This document shows positions 17,308 through 26,988 of a stretch of 64,000 bases of DNA, piece after piece. The position numbers and the translations under genes were made by a program. A model generated the notes under the pieces. That model did no database searches, had not been told where the DNA came from, and saw only the letters and a list, made by a program, of their open reading frames with translations. Within the stretch, counting starts at the first letter, position 1. Each line of letters begins with the position of its first letter. Origin of the DNA: Xanthobacteraceae bacterium (GTDB lineage: Bacteria > Pseudomonadota > Alphaproteobacteria > Rhizobiales > Xanthobacteraceae); assembly GCA_031291475.1 (NCBI GenBank), contig JARLIY010000132.1, forward strand, positions 124,001 through 188,000, in the 5' to 3' direction.

Positions 17308-18146
17308 TGCTGTTTTCCCGATGGAACGAGGGCGCGCGCGCCAATGTCCAACGCGAGCACCGTCAAGGTGATGATCAGAGCGCCGGTCCAGGCCAGCGAT
17401 TGCCAATCCTTGTAGGGGCTAAGCGCGAACTGGAAAATAATGACCGGCAGGCTCGCCATCGGTGCGTTGAGGTTCGTGCTCCAGAACTGGTTGTTGAGCG
17501 ACGTGAAGAGCAGTGGCGCGGTTTCGCCGCTGATACGCGCGACCGCCAGCAGCACGCCCGTCACCATGCCGGCGCGCGCGGCGCGGTAGCAGATGTGCCT
17601 GATCGTCAGGGAGCGCGGCAGGCCGATCGAGGTGGCGGCCTCGCGCAACGTATTCGGCACCAGCATGAGCATGTCTTCAGTGGTGCGCACCACGACCGGT
17701 ATGACGAGGACCGCAAGCGCGACCCCGCCGGCCAGCCCGGAGAAATGGCCCATCGGCGCCACCATCACCTCGTAGATGAACAATCCAACCACGATCGACG
17801 GCGCGCTCAGCAGGATGTCGTTGATGAAGCGCACGATGCTGGTCAGCCGGTCGTAACGGCCATATTCGGCCATATAAGTGCCGGCCAAAATGCCGATCGG
17901 GGTGCCGATCACGACCGCGAGCACGGTTAGAATGACGCTGCCAAAAATTGGATTGAGCAACCCGCCGCTCGAGCCCGGCGGCGGCGTCATTTGCGTAAAG
18001 ACCGCCAACGATAACCCGCCGAAGCCGTGCCACAAGAGCGCCCCGAGAATCAAGACCAGCCAACCCAAACCGAAAATCGTCGCCGCCAGCGAAAGTACCA
18101 TGGCGATCGCGTTAGTGCGGCGGCGTGCAGCATAGCGAGCGGTCAT
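17304..18146 (-). CDS. pstA: Phosphate ABC transporter permease PstA
   Basis: The 280-residue product has six predicted membrane segments and the permease EAA-like loop ([18 protein letters not shown], with conserved G). [19 protein letters not shown] is the conserved PstA block containing the functionally important Arg and Glu. I chose ATG 18146 because upstream sequence overlaps pstC; the two genes are four bases apart. It forms the inner-membrane channel with PstC. Confidence 0.95.
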   Translation of the reverse strand: MTARYAARRRTNAIAMVLSLAATIFGLGWLVLILGALLWHGFGGLSLAVFTQMTPPPGSSGGLLNPIFGSVILTVLAVVIGTPIGILAGTYMAEYGRYDRLTSIVRFINDILLSAPSIVVGLFIYEVMVAPMGHFSGLAGGVALAVLVIPVVVRTTEDMLMLVPNTLREAATSIGLPRSLTIRHICYRAARAGMVTGVLLAVARISGETAPLLFTSLNNQFWSTNLNAPMASLPVIIFQFALSPYKDWQSLAWTGALIITLTVLALDIGARALVPSGKQQ

Positions 18147-18150
18147 AATC

Positions 18151-19113
18151 TCATCCGATCCGGCGCTCGATGCGCAGCAGCATGTAACGGGCCGCCGCCA
18201 GCACGATGAAGGTGATGACAAACAGGATCAATCCGAGCGCGATCAGCGACGAGGTGTAGAGGTCGCCGACCGCTTCGGTGAATTCATTGGCGATGGTTGC
18301 GGAGATGGTAGTTCCGGGCGCAATCAATGAGGCCGAGATCCGGTGCGCGTTGCCGATCACGAAAGTCACGGCCATGGTTTCACCCAGCGCCCGGCCGAGG
18401 CCGAGCATCACCCCGCCGATAACTCCAACTCTGGCATAAGGCAGAACCACGAACCGCACCACCTCCCAGGTTGTGCAGCCGACGCCATAGGCGGCTTCCT
18501 TGAGCACGGGCGGGACCGCCTCGAAGACGTCGCGCGAGATCGAGGTGACGAAGGGCAGCACCATCACGGCGAGGATCAGTCCGGCGGTGAGCACGCCGAT
18601 GCCGTAAGGCGGCCCGGAGAAAAGCGGCGCGATCCCGGGCACGTTGCCGAGTGTGTTGATCAGGAACGGCTGCAGCGTCCCCTGCAGGAACGGCGCGAAA
18701 ACGAAAAGTCCCCAAATCCCGTAGATGATGCTGGGGATGCCGGCGAGCAGCTCGATGGCGATCCCGATCGGCCGCCGCAGCCATGGCGGGCACAATTCGG
18801 TGAGGAAGAACGCGATCATCAATCCGACCGGGACAGCGATCAGCATGGCGATGAACGAGGTTACGAGCGTGCCGTAGATCGGCGCCAGCGCGCCGAATTT
18901 CTCGGTAACGGGATTCCACTTTTCGGTCGTTAGGAACCCGAAGCCGAAAGCCCTGAGCGCCGGCAACGCGCCGGCGATCAGAGAAATGATCACGCCGGTG
19001 AGGAGCAGCAGGACGCCGATGGCTGCCGCGCGTGTCATATGACGAAAGGCGGCGTCGCCCAGCCGCAACCGGTCGAGCGCTCGGGCGCGCGTGGTTGCCT
19101 CGACGGAAACCAT
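18151..19113 (-). CDS. pstC: Phosphate ABC transporter permease PstC
   Basis: The 320-residue product has six or seven membrane segments. [28 protein letters not shown] is a PstC hallmark (key residues W-P and F-G-LAP-Y-GT). [16 protein letters not shown] is the conserved Arg/Glu loop paired with that of PstA. Start at 19113 ([10 protein letters not shown]) is preceded by GAGAGGCGG. The upstream start at 19167 adds a non-conserved stretch. A 214-base gap with a hairpin separates it from pstS, suggesting lower expression than the binding protein. Confidence 0.94.
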   Translation of the reverse strand: MVSVEATTRARALDRLRLGDAAFRHMTRAAAIGVLLLLTGVIISLIAGALPALRAFGFGFLTTEKWNPVTEKFGALAPIYGTLVTSFIAMLIAVPVGLMIAFFLTELCPPWLRRPIGIAIELLAGIPSIIYGIWGLFVFAPFLQGTLQPFLINTLGNVPGIAPLFSGPPYGIGVLTAGLILAVMVLPFVTSISRDVFEAVPPVLKEAAYGVGCTTWEVVRFVVLPYARVGVIGGVMLGLGRALGETMAVTFVIGNAHRISASLIAPGTTISATIANEFTEAVGDLYTSSLIALGLILFVITFIVLAAARYMLLRIERRIG

Positions 19114-19190
19114 CGCCGCCTCTCGTAGCGCAAAGTCAACCACGGATCGCCTCCGGGCCGAAACCATCCATGCGCTCCTTCAAGGCCATC

Positions 19191-19225
19191 AAAGAGCGCC
19201 TACTCAAAAAAGAGCGCCTACTCAA
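19191..19225 (-). repeat. Two tandem copies of a 17-base unit between pstS and pstC
   Basis: AAAGAGCGCCTACTCAA at 19191-19207 and again at 19209-19225, spaced by one base. It lies in the untranslated region of the pst transcript, upstream of pstC. The role is unknown. Confidence 0.7.
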
Positions 19226-19282
19226 ACGATCTGCCGGTCGCCGCACAAGATGCCGCGCGCGGCGGACCGGTCAGCGGATAAG

Positions 19283-19314
19283 GGCGAGGCACCCCCGTGC
19301 GGTAGCGCCTCGCC
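19283..19314 (-). terminator. Hairpin after pstS, probable attenuator or mRNA-stabilising stem
   Basis: GGCGAGGC (19283-19290) pairs perfectly with GCCTCGCC (19307-19314). It follows the pstS stop by 13 bases. No T-run follows on the minus strand, so full intrinsic termination is unlikely. Partial read-through or protection of the pstS message would fit the usual excess of binding protein. Confidence 0.5.
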
Positions 19315-19327
19315 GGTTTGCATCGAC

Positions 19328-20377
19328 CTAATGCGCCATCGTCGCGCGGAGCGGCTTTCCAGTTCCGTCCATAATTTCTTTTGCCCACATATTCTCGATT
19401 TGATCGACAACCTTTTTCGGCATCGGGACGTAATCGAGTTCCTCGGCCATCTTATCGCCCTTGGCATACGCCCAAGCGAAGAACTTGAGCGCTTCGGCGG
19501 CGGCTACCGGGTCCTGCGGCTGCTTGTAAATCAGAATAAATGTCGCCCCTGCGATCGGCCAAGAAGCTGCGCCCGGCTGATTGGTGAGAATAACATAGAA
19601 GCCTTCGGACTTTTCCCAATCAGCGTAGGCGGCAGCAGCTTGGAAGGCGGCGGCGTCCGGTACAACGGTCTTACCGTCTTGATTAATCATAGCAACTGTC
19701 GTCATACCGTTCTGTTTTGCATACGCGTATTCGACATAGCCAATCGAACCCTTGGTCTGGGTCACATTGTTGGAAACGCCCTCGTTGCCCTTAGCCCCAA
19801 TGCCGGCGGGCCATTCGACCGACGTATTTGCACCTACATCCGACTTCCATTTCTCGCTTACTTTCGAGAGATAGTCCGTCCAAATGAAGGTCGTTCCCGA
19901 ACCGTCCGACCGGTGAACGACGACAATCGCCTGCGAGGGAAGCTTGGCGTTCGGATTGAGCTTCTTGATCGCCGCATCGTCCCACTTGGTGATCTCGCCA
20001 AGGAAGATTTTCGCCACGGTATCGCCGTCGAGCTTCAGTTCGTTGGACTTGATGCCTTCGAGATTGACCACTGGCACGTCGCCGCCAATCACCGTGGGGA
20101 ACTGAACCATGCTCCACTTCTTCAGTTCCGCAGGCTTCAGCGGCATATCGGAGGCACCAAACGTCACAGTCTTGTTTTGGATCTGTTTGATCCCTCCGCC
20201 AGAGCCGATCGACTGGTAATTGAGGCCGACGCCAGTCTCTTTTCTGTACGCGTCCGCCCATTTGGCGTAGATGGGATAGGGAAACGTCGCGCCGGCGCCG
20301 GAAAGGTCGACGGCGGCCGCGGGAAGAACCGTCGCGGCCAGAAGTCCGGCGACGGCAATGTTTCTCAACTGGTTCAC
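19328..20377 (-). CDS. pstS: Periplasmic phosphate-binding protein
   Basis: The 349-residue product has a signal peptide ([21 protein letters not shown], cut near residue 22) and mature start [18 protein letters not shown], the PstS signature in which Thr and backbone groups hold phosphate. [25 protein letters not shown] and [10 protein letters not shown] are further ligand-pocket loops. It delivers phosphate to PstCAB and is the first pst gene after the PHO box. It lacks the lipobox seen in Gram-positive homologues. Confidence 0.96.
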   Translation of the reverse strand: MNQLRNIAVAGLLAATVLPAAAVDLSGAGATFPYPIYAKWADAYRKETGVGLNYQSIGSGGGIKQIQNKTVTFGASDMPLKPAELKKWSMVQFPTVIGGDVPVVNLEGIKSNELKLDGDTVAKIFLGEITKWDDAAIKKLNPNAKLPSQAIVVVHRSDGSGTTFIWTDYLSKVSEKWKSDVGANTSVEWPAGIGAKGNEGVSNNVTQTKGSIGYVEYAYAKQNGMTTVAMINQDGKTVVPDAAAFQAAAAYADWEKSEGFYVILTNQPGAASWPIAGATFILIYKQPQDPVAAAEALKFFAWAYAKGDKMAEELDYVPMPKKVVDQIENMWAKEIMDGTGKPLRATMAH

Positions 20378-20566
20378 GGCATGCTCCTGTCAGCGGAAGT
20401 TGCGCGACGCAGATCCCAGCCCTACGCCGACTTTCGGTTCCCGGTCGGAACCCTTGTTGTTGTCGACGTCTTTAGGCAACGCGCTGGGGGAAAGATCGCT
20501 TGATCAAGCCAGACCCGCAGCTGCGAACTCCGTAGCTTCGGCACGTCACCGTTCTATGAGCCCAAC

Positions 20567-20584
20567 ATGACAATTGGATGACAG
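20567..20584 (-). promoter_or_regulatory. PHO box (PhoB binding site) for the pst operon
   Basis: On the minus strand it reads CTGTCATCCAATTGTCAT: two direct 7-base half-sites, CTGTCAT and TTGTCAT, 11 bases apart start to start, the standard PhoB-dimer arrangement. It lies about 190 bases before the pstS ATG, in the gap after phoR. A CATAGA-like -10 follows about 11 bases downstream, as expected when PhoB replaces the -35 contact. Confidence 0.85.
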
Positions 20585-20609
20585 TCCAAGTCTTTGATCT
20601 GTCGAGCAA

Positions 20610-21893
20610 TTAGCCGCCAGCCGGGGTATTGGCGGTGGGCAGATAAACGGTAAAGGTGGCGCCCGCTCCAGGCGTGCTTTCAATCGATAACCGGCCGCGA
20701 TGACGATTGAGGATGTGCTTGACCAGCGCAAGCCCGAGCCCGGTGCCGCCCTGCGCCCGGCTCTCGCGCACGTCCACACGATAAAAGCGCTCGGTGAGCC
20801 GCGGCAAATGTTCCGGCGCGATTCCGGGTCCGTAATCGCGGACGCTGACGCGGGCCTCCGCCGCGCCGTCGGAAGAACGGCCTTGCGTCAAAGCGATGTC
20901 GACGCGCTTGCCGGGAGCGCCGTATTTGAGGGCATTCTCCACCAGGTTCTCGAACAGGCGAACCAGCTCGTCGTGGTCGCCGGGAACGGTCAAGGCGTCG
21001 GCCGCCTCGATATACACGGTCACCCCGCGGTCGCGCGCCAATGTTTCGAGACCGTCGGCCACCTGGCGGACGATCGGCACCAGATCGACCGGCGTGTCCG
21101 GGCGCCGGTGCGCATTGAGCTCGATGCGCGAGAGCGACAAAAGATCGTCGATGAGCCGCGCCATCCGCCGCGCCTGCTCCTGCATGATGGCAAGGAACCG
21201 GTCGCGCGCCTTGGTATCGTCGCGCGCCGAGCCCTGCAAAGTCTCGATGAAACCGGAAAGAGCGGCCAAGGGCGTGCGCAGCTCATGGCTGGCGTTGGCG
21301 ACGAAATCGGCGCGCATCTCTTCGACCCGCCGCAGCGGCGTTAGGTCGTGAAAAGTCAGCAGCACCAGATCGGGCCTGCCCGGATTCGATGCCCGCTTCA
21401 CCGGCATCACGATCAATTCGAACAAGCGGTCGAGCGGCACCCGCTCGGAATATTCGACGCGCTGCTCTTCTCCGCTGGCATAGGCGCGGCCGATGGCCTC
21501 GATCAGTTCAGGCAGCCGCAACGCCAGCGACGCCGGCTCGCCGAGCCGCAAAGCCGGCGCCAGCGCACGCGCGCGATCGTTGAGCGCGAGCACGCGCCCG
21601 TTGCCGTCGAGCGCGATCACTGGATCCGGCAGGCCGGCGATGACGGCGTCGAGCGGCTCGCCGGCACGTTCGGCAATCGCCGCCGGGCGGGCGATCCGTT
21701 CGATCTCTTCGCCGCCGCGCAGGGCGAGAAACGCCACCGCCGCCACGATGACAAAGCCCGCAACCGCGTAGCCGATGTCGAGCGAGCCGACGATCGCCAA
21801 GGCGGCGAACACGACCGCCGCCGCCGCGATCACCAGGCGGACGCCACGCCACGCACTCCTTCGCGGCGCCATGCGATCTTCATTCACGCTCAT
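20610..21893 (-). CDS. phoR: Phosphate regulon sensor histidine kinase
   Basis: Membrane sensor kinase of 427 residues. Two N-terminal membrane helices (about residues 17-60) are followed by a PAS-like domain (AVIAGLPDPVIALDGNGRVLALN). The DHp region carries the phospho-acceptor His in FVANASHELRTPLAAL. The catalytic domain has N-box LFENLVENALKYG, G1 YGPGIAPEHL and G2 GGTGLGLALVK. It phosphorylates PhoB under phosphate limitation. ATG at 21893 (MSVNEDR) or three codons earlier (21902) are both possible. No large periplasmic domain is present, as is usual for PhoR, which senses through Pst/PhoU. Confidence 0.93.
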   Translation of the reverse strand: MSVNEDRMAPRRSAWRGVRLVIAAAAVVFAALAIVGSLDIGYAVAGFVIVAAVAFLALRGGEEIERIARPAAIAERAGEPLDAVIAGLPDPVIALDGNGRVLALNDRARALAPALRLGEPASLALRLPELIEAIGRAYASGEEQRVEYSERVPLDRLFELIVMPVKRASNPGRPDLVLLTFHDLTPLRRVEEMRADFVANASHELRTPLAALSGFIETLQGSARDDTKARDRFLAIMQEQARRMARLIDDLLSLSRIELNAHRRPDTPVDLVPIVRQVADGLETLARDRGVTVYIEAADALTVPGDHDELVRLFENLVENALKYGAPGKRVDIALTQGRSSDGAAEARVSVRDYGPGIAPEHLPRLTERFYRVDVRESRAQGGTGLGLALVKHILNRHRGRLSIESTPGAGATFTVYLPTANTPAGG

Positions 21894-21964
21894 CAAACCC
21901 ATCCCCGCGGCGCCGCCCGTTCGCTCGCCGGATCAGCCGGGTGTTTCGTATCGAATCTTCCGTT

Positions 21965-23005
21965 TCAAACCTCGGATTTTTCCCGCACCAGCCCGCTCGC
22001 TTGGCTCATCGGCGCTGCTACCGGCCGCGCCAGCCGCCGCGCCGCGCGGCCCAGCAAAACTTCGCGCGTTCCCAGGATCGTCAGCGAGATGACGAAAGGA
22101 ATGATGTAATAAAGCAAGCGGAACAGCAAAAGCCCGGCCAGCAGATCTTCCTTGTCGAACTGCCACAGCGCGATCATCATGGCGGCGTCGAAAACGCCCA
22201 GCCCGCCGGGGGCATGGCTGGCGAAGCCGAGCAAAGTCGCGGCGACGAAGATCACCGCGACCGTGACGAATCCGAGATTCGGCTCGTCGGGCACCAGCAT
22301 GTACATGGCGAGCGCGCAGCACGACAGGTCGAGGATGCCGATCGCAATCTGAACGAGAGTCAGCGGACCGCCGGGCAACGACACCGTCCAGCCTTCGCGG
22401 CCGATGATCCGCGGCTTGATCCAGACCCAGGCGACGTAAGTCGCGAGCAACGCCAAGATGACGAGCGCGAAAACGCGGTTGAGCCAGAGCGGCAGCTGAT
22501 CGATGGCGCGCGCCGCTTGCGGCGCGTCGAGGACGCCGAGGCCGAGCACGGTGGCATTGCCGAGCCAGAAGGTCAGCCCGGCGACGAAGCAGATTTTGGT
22601 AACTTCGATCACGCTGAGGCCCCAGGCGGAATAGATGCGATAGCGCACCGCGCCGCCGGAAAAGACGCTGGCGCCGACATTGTGCCCGACCGCGTAGCTG
22701 GTGAAGCTGCCCAAGGCGGCGACGCGATACGGCACCTCGGAGCGGCCGATCGTGCGAAGCGCAAACAGGTCGTAGAAGGTGAGCGTCAGATAGCCGGCGG
22801 CGACGAAAAAGCCGGCGATGCCGAGTGTCCGCCAATCGGTTGCTTCGAGCGCGTCGAGGAGTTCATCGAGATCGATATCGCGGAGGATGCGATAGAGCAC
22901 GATGACGGCGACGATAATGATGGCGACGCTGAGCGCCACACCTAATCGACTGAAGCCGACCTTTTGGTTGAAGAAGTGCGCGGCGGCGCGCAATCTCTTC
23001 AGCAT
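21965..23005 (-). CDS. Lysylphosphatidylglycerol synthase/flippase-like transmembrane protein
   Basis: The 346-residue product resembles the N-terminal membrane (flippase) region of MprF, the LPG_synthase_TM (UPF0104/YbhN) family. Key blocks are YDLFALRTIGRSEVPY, SYAVGHNVGASVFSGGAVRYRIYS, SHAPGGLGVFDAAMM and LLFRLLYYIIPF. About eight membrane segments can be counted. The C-terminal synthase domain of MprF is absent, so it probably moves a lipid or polar head group across the inner membrane rather than making lysyl-PG. It lies 71 bases upstream of phoR in the same direction; co-transcription is possible. Confidence 0.8.
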   Translation of the reverse strand: MLKRLRAAAHFFNQKVGFSRLGVALSVAIIIVAVIVLYRILRDIDLDELLDALEATDWRTLGIAGFFVAAGYLTLTFYDLFALRTIGRSEVPYRVAALGSFTSYAVGHNVGASVFSGGAVRYRIYSAWGLSVIEVTKICFVAGLTFWLGNATVLGLGVLDAPQAARAIDQLPLWLNRVFALVILALLATYVAWVWIKPRIIGREGWTVSLPGGPLTLVQIAIGILDLSCCALAMYMLVPDEPNLGFVTVAVIFVAATLLGFASHAPGGLGVFDAAMMIALWQFDKEDLLAGLLLFRLLYYIIPFVISLTILGTREVLLGRAARRLARPVAAPMSQASGLVREKSEV

Positions 23006-23516
23006 CCTGCGCTCCAGACCGGCTGTTTGTGCATCAAATCAACCGATTCGTCCCGCCACCCAGCCGCGCCCCACTAGCAGATGTTGCGTCCCGGCGCGAG
23101 GGCAGTGCGAATGACCGTGCAACCGGCCCCCGGGCGCGGTGTTTGGCCACAGCCGAAAACCATCACTTGCGGTGACGCCACGTCGGCGACACCATGTCGG
23201 CCGGCGGCTTGCGGTCGGTTTGCTGCGGGAACGAAGCACCACAAAAACTCCATCCGGTTCGCGGCGCTATTGGGACTAGGCCCACCGGCCATACGGCCGG
23301 CGTTTAACAGCCATACGGCCGTCTTTAGCAGTTGACGAAACACCCCGGCCCCGCTTGGTACTGACCGACGTGTTTTCCCGAGCATTTTTGGGGGAGGAAC
23401 GGTGACAGCGCTGCACTTGCGCGAGTGAACGTCGTCTTCGCGAGCGCGGTAATTGGCGAGCTTGATCCGCCGGATCGTCCTGGACTAAGAACATCCGAAC
23501 ATCACTGGAGAGGAAA
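23006..23516. other. Long intergenic region between flippase-like gene and ligM-like pair
   Basis: I see no gene: short frames on both strands lack protein-like composition or ribosome sites. It should hold promoters for both divergent flanking genes. A duplicated dyad at 23286-23321 is the only clear structure, with a TTGACG hexamer just after it (about 23332). Confidence 0.6.
23286..23321 (+). promoter_or_regulatory. Duplicated dyad, candidate operator of the O-demethylase genes
   Basis: CGGCCATACGGCCG (23286-23299), itself an inverted repeat CGGCC-ATAC-GGCCG, is followed 22 bases on by AGCCATACGGCCG (23309-23321). Two helical turns of spacing and the position about 200 bases before the first ligM-like start suit a repressor or activator site. 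No regulator gene is adjacent. Confidence 0.4.
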
Positions 23517-24917
23517 ATGCCCGAAAAAAATCTGGAAGAAATCCTGAAGACGCGCAACCCGGTCGAGATGCTGCGCAATTCACAACTCGGCGCCTATGTC
23601 TATCCGGTGGTGCCCGCGGAATTCACCAACTGGCGCGACGAGCAGCTCGCCTGGCGCAAGACCGCGGTGCTGTTCGACCAATCGCATCACATGGCCGAAA
23701 TGATGGTCACTGGGCCGGATGCGTTCAAATTCATGAACTATCTGACCATCAACAGCTTCGCCAATTTTCCCGTTAACCGCGCCAAGCAGTTCGTGCCGTG
23801 CTCCCATGACGGCTATGTCATCGGCGACGGCATTCTGTTCCACCTTGCCGAGAACCAGCTCAATTTCGTCGGTCGCGCGCCCAACGTCGATTGGATTCAG
23901 TTTCATGGCGAGACCGGCAAGTTCAACATCAAGATGGAACGCGACGACCGTTCGCCCTCGCGGCCCGGCGGCAAGCCAGTGACGCGCCGCCACTACCGCT
24001 ATCAGATCCAAGGCCCGAACGCCTGGAAGATCCTCGAAAAGCTCAACGGCGGCCCGATCCCTGAAGTGAAATTCTTCACCCTGGACGCCATCAATATCGC
24101 GGGCCGCAAGGTGCGCTGCCTGCGCCACGGCATGGCGGGCGCGCCCGGCCTCGAAGTATGGGGTCCTTACGCCGAAGGCGAGGAAATCCGCGCCGCCATT
24201 CTCGCAGCCGGCAAGGAATTCGGCATCGTCCCGGTCGGCTCCCGCGCTTACGCGACGAACACTTTGGAGTCGGGCTGGATTCCGTCGCCGCTGCCCGCTG
24301 TCTATACCGGCGAGAAGCAGAAAGCGTTCCGCGAATGGTCGAAGCCGGATTCCTACGTGGCGACCGGCTCGATCGCCGGCAGCTTCCTCTCCACCAACAT
24401 CCAGGATTATTATTCGACGCCCTATGAAATGGGCTACGGCTCCTTCATCAAATTCGACCACGACTTCATCGGCCACGCGGCGCTGGAGAAGATGAAGGAC
24501 AAGCCGCATCGCCGCAAAGTGACCTTCGCCTGGAACGCCGACGATGTGGCCAAGATCTTTCGCTCCTTTTTCGAGCCGGGGATCGAGAATTACAAATATA
24601 TCGACCTGCCGCTGTCGAATTACGGCTCGGCCTCGTTCGATACGGTCAAGCGCGGCGGCAAGACCGTCGGCCTCTCGATGTTCAGCGGCATGACCTGGAA
24701 CGAACGCCAGATGCTGTCGCTCGGCGTCGTCGATCCCGATGTCAATCAGGGCGACGTGTTGACGCTGGTGTGGGGCGAGGAAAACGGCGGCACCAGGAAG
24801 CCCACCGTCGAGCGCCATAAGCAGACCGAAATCCGCGTCAAGGTCGCGCCGGTGCCTTATGCGCGCGACGTCCGCGAGTCGTATGGCGGCGGCTGGCGCG
24901 TGCGGCAGACGGCTTAA
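23517..24917 (+). CDS. LigM-like tetrahydrofolate-dependent aromatic O-demethylase (copy 1)
   Basis: The 466-residue product belongs to the GcvT-fold family that includes Sphingobium LigM (vanillate/3-O-methylgallate) and DesA (syringate), which move an aromatic methyl ether carbon to tetrahydrofolate. Family blocks as I recall them from LigM are present: VEMLRNSQLGAYVYPVV, NWRDEQLAWRKTAVLFDQSHHM, DDRSPSRPGGKPV, RHGMAGAPGLEVWGPY, NTLESGWIPSPLPAVYTG and VKVAPVPYARDVRE. GAGAGGAAA precedes the ATG. Substrate is inferred from the family. No metF or ligH neighbour is seen; the only partner is the paralogue downstream. Confidence 0.78.
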   Translation: MPEKNLEEILKTRNPVEMLRNSQLGAYVYPVVPAEFTNWRDEQLAWRKTAVLFDQSHHMAEMMVTGPDAFKFMNYLTINSFANFPVNRAKQFVPCSHDGYVIGDGILFHLAENQLNFVGRAPNVDWIQFHGETGKFNIKMERDDRSPSRPGGKPVTRRHYRYQIQGPNAWKILEKLNGGPIPEVKFFTLDAINIAGRKVRCLRHGMAGAPGLEVWGPYAEGEEIRAAILAAGKEFGIVPVGSRAYATNTLESGWIPSPLPAVYTGEKQKAFREWSKPDSYVATGSIAGSFLSTNIQDYYSTPYEMGYGSFIKFDHDFIGHAALEKMKDKPHRRKVTFAWNADDVAKIFRSFFEPGIENYKYIDLPLSNYGSASFDTVKRGGKTVGLSMFSGMTWNERQMLSLGVVDPDVNQGDVLTLVWGEENGGTRKPTVERHKQTEIRVKVAPVPYARDVRESYGGGWRVRQTA

Positions 24918-24942
24918 GGCACAGCTCAGTTTCGGAGATACG

Positions 24943-26334
24943 ATGACTGCAAAGAATTTGGAGCTGTTGCTGCAAACCGTTAAGCCTGTCGAATTGTTGC
25001 GCAACCAGCAGACCGGCCCGAACGTCTATCCCGGCGTGCCGGCCGAATACACGAACTGGCGCGACGAACAGCAGGCCTGGCAGAAGACCTGCGTGCTGTT
25101 CAATCAGTCCTATCACATGGCCGATCTGGCGGTGGAGGGGCCGGACGCGTTCAAGCTGCTCTCTACATTGTCGATGAACAGCTTCAAGAATTTCGAGGTG
25201 AACAAGGCCAAGCAGTTCGTGCCGTGCAGTCCTGACGGCTACGTGATCGGCGACGTTATTCTGTTCTATCTGGCCGAAAACAAATTCAACCTCGTCGGCC
25301 GCGCGCCCGCTTTGAACTGGGTCACTTATCACGCGCAAACCGGCAAGTACGACGTCAGGGTCGAGCTGGACCAGCGTTCGGCGTTGCGCTCGGACGGCAG
25401 GCGGAAGTCATATCGCTTCCAGATCCAGGGCCCGAACGCGATGAAGGCCATCGCCAAAGTGCTCGGAAAGACACCGCCGGAACTCAAGTTCTTCAACATG
25501 ACGTCGCTGACGATTGCCGGAAAAACGGTGCGCGCGCTTCGTCACGGCATGGCCGGCCAGCCGGGCTGGGAACTTTTCGGCCCGTGGGACGAGGGTGAAG
25601 CCGTGCGCGAGGCGCTGGTGAAAGCCGGCGAAGAATTTGGTCTGCGGCTCGTGGGCGGTCGCGCCTACTCCTCCAACGCCCTGGAATCGGGTTGGATTCC
25701 TTCGCCGCTTCCGGCCGTCTACACTGGTGCGGCGATGATGGCGTATCGCGAATGGCTGCCGGCCTCGGGCTACGAAGCTTCAGCGTCGATTGGCGGCAGC
25801 TTCTATTCGGACAATATCGAAGACTATTATTTCACGCCGTGGGACATGGGCTACGGCGGCTTCATGAAGTTCGATCATGACTTCATCGGCCGCGAAGCGC
25901 TCGATAAAATGTCCAACCGTCCGCATCGCAAGAAGGTCACGCTGGCGCTGAATGACGATGACGTCATGCGCACAATCGGCAGCACCTTCCAGAGGCACAA
26001 CCGAGCCAAGTTCATCGACTGGCCGTCGGCTGTCTATTCGATGCATCCGTTCGACCGCGTGATCCTCGACGGCAAGACGGTCGGAATCTCCACCTGGATC
26101 GGATACACGGCCAACGAAGGCAAGATGCTGACTTTGGCCGCGCTCGACGCCGACTACGCGGAGCCCGGCACGGAAGTCATCTTCGTGTGGGGCGAGGAAG
26201 ATGGTGGCTCCGCCAAGCCGATCGTCGAGCGTCATACACAGACGCATATGCGGGCGATCGTCAGCCCGGTGCCTTACGTGGAAGTCGTGCGCAAGGCCTA
26301 CGCGCCTGGCAGCTGGCGCGCGACCTACGCCTAA
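24943..26334 (+). CDS. LigM-like tetrahydrofolate-dependent O-demethylase (copy 2)
   Basis: Tandem paralogue of the preceding gene, 463 residues, with the same block order: VELLRNQQTGPNVYPGV, NWRDEQQAWQKTCVLFNQSYHM, RHGMAGQPGWELFGPW, NALESGWIPSPLPAVYTG and FDHDFIGREALDKM. It lacks the SPSRPGGK insertion of copy 1 and differs in the region around YYFTPWDMGYGG and the C-terminal third, so the substrates may differ. ATG 24943 lies 25 bases after the stop of copy 1, preceded by TTTCGGAGATAC; the two should be co-transcribed. The 28-codon upstream extension overlaps copy 1 and is not conserved. Confidence 0.75.
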   Translation: MTAKNLELLLQTVKPVELLRNQQTGPNVYPGVPAEYTNWRDEQQAWQKTCVLFNQSYHMADLAVEGPDAFKLLSTLSMNSFKNFEVNKAKQFVPCSPDGYVIGDVILFYLAENKFNLVGRAPALNWVTYHAQTGKYDVRVELDQRSALRSDGRRKSYRFQIQGPNAMKAIAKVLGKTPPELKFFNMTSLTIAGKTVRALRHGMAGQPGWELFGPWDEGEAVREALVKAGEEFGLRLVGGRAYSSNALESGWIPSPLPAVYTGAAMMAYREWLPASGYEASASIGGSFYSDNIEDYYFTPWDMGYGGFMKFDHDFIGREALDKMSNRPHRKKVTLALNDDDVMRTIGSTFQRHNRAKFIDWPSAVYSMHPFDRVILDGKTVGISTWIGYTANEGKMLTLAALDADYAEPGTEVIFVWGEEDGGSAKPIVERHTQTHMRAIVSPVPYVEVVRKAYAPGSWRATYA

Positions 26335-26495
26335 TGCTGCGCTCGATCAGCTCGTGCCGCAGATTCTTAGGAATTTAAACCGCTAGCGCATTCGGTTAAC
26401 GAAATGTGAAAGTCGCCGCTTGCCGCCGATGACAAATGCGGCGCGGTGACGTAGAAATTAACCAGCGGGTTAAAGGCGGGGAAAAGGGGTAGCAG

Positions 26496-26981
26496 ATGTC
26501 GTCGACAGAACACACGATACCGGATGCCAATCGCCTTTATATCGGCGAGGGCGTCACCATTAAGGGCGAAATTTCGGTACCGGATACGCTCGTGGTTTGC
26601 GGCACTCTCGAGGGCGACGTGACGGTGGGCAATCTGATCGTCGGCGAGACCGGCGCGATCAAGGGCAGGATTACCGTTGCCGAGAACGCGGAGATTTCCG
26701 GCAAGGTCTTCGAGAAGCTCGACGTCAAGTGCCTCTTGATCCTGCGCTCGAGCGGCCGCGTCGACGGCAACATCAGCTACGGCCTGCTGCAGATCGAACA
26801 GGGCGCCAGCATCGCGGGCGGCCTTTCCTCCACCGATTACCGGCCCGAACAAAAGCCGCCGAAGGTCGAGCTCTATCCCCGCGAGCAGAAGCCGCAGAAG
26901 CAGGACAGCTCCCGCGGCGCGAAATCCGGACTTTCGCCTTTGGAGCCACTGCCGACGCCGGCGACAACTCCCGGGCAGTAA
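26496..26981 (+). CDS. Bactofilin
   Basis: The 161-residue product has the bactofilin (DUF583) beta-helix core, about residues 13-115: LYIGEGVTIKGEISVPDTL, CGTLEGDVTVGNLIVGETG, IKGRITVAENAEISGKVF, SSGRVDGNISYGLLQIEQGA. This is followed by a Pro/Lys-rich disordered tail. Bactofilins polymerise without nucleotide and place cell-wall enzymes or stalk and polar structures in alphaproteobacteria. No M23 peptidase, a common partner, is adjacent. The gene is convergent with the EI24 gene, seven bases apart. Confidence 0.92.
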   Translation: MSSTEHTIPDANRLYIGEGVTIKGEISVPDTLVVCGTLEGDVTVGNLIVGETGAIKGRITVAENAEISGKVFEKLDVKCLLILRSSGRVDGNISYGLLQIEQGASIAGGLSSTDYRPEQKPPKVELYPREQKPQKQDSSRGAKSGLSPLEPLPTPATTPGQ

Positions 26982-26988
26982 CGCCGGC

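Noticed and set aside
23580..25004. Open frame of 474 codons opposite the first ligM-like gene
   Set aside because: Antisense of a clear enzyme gene; no protein family pattern and it ends inside the second gene.
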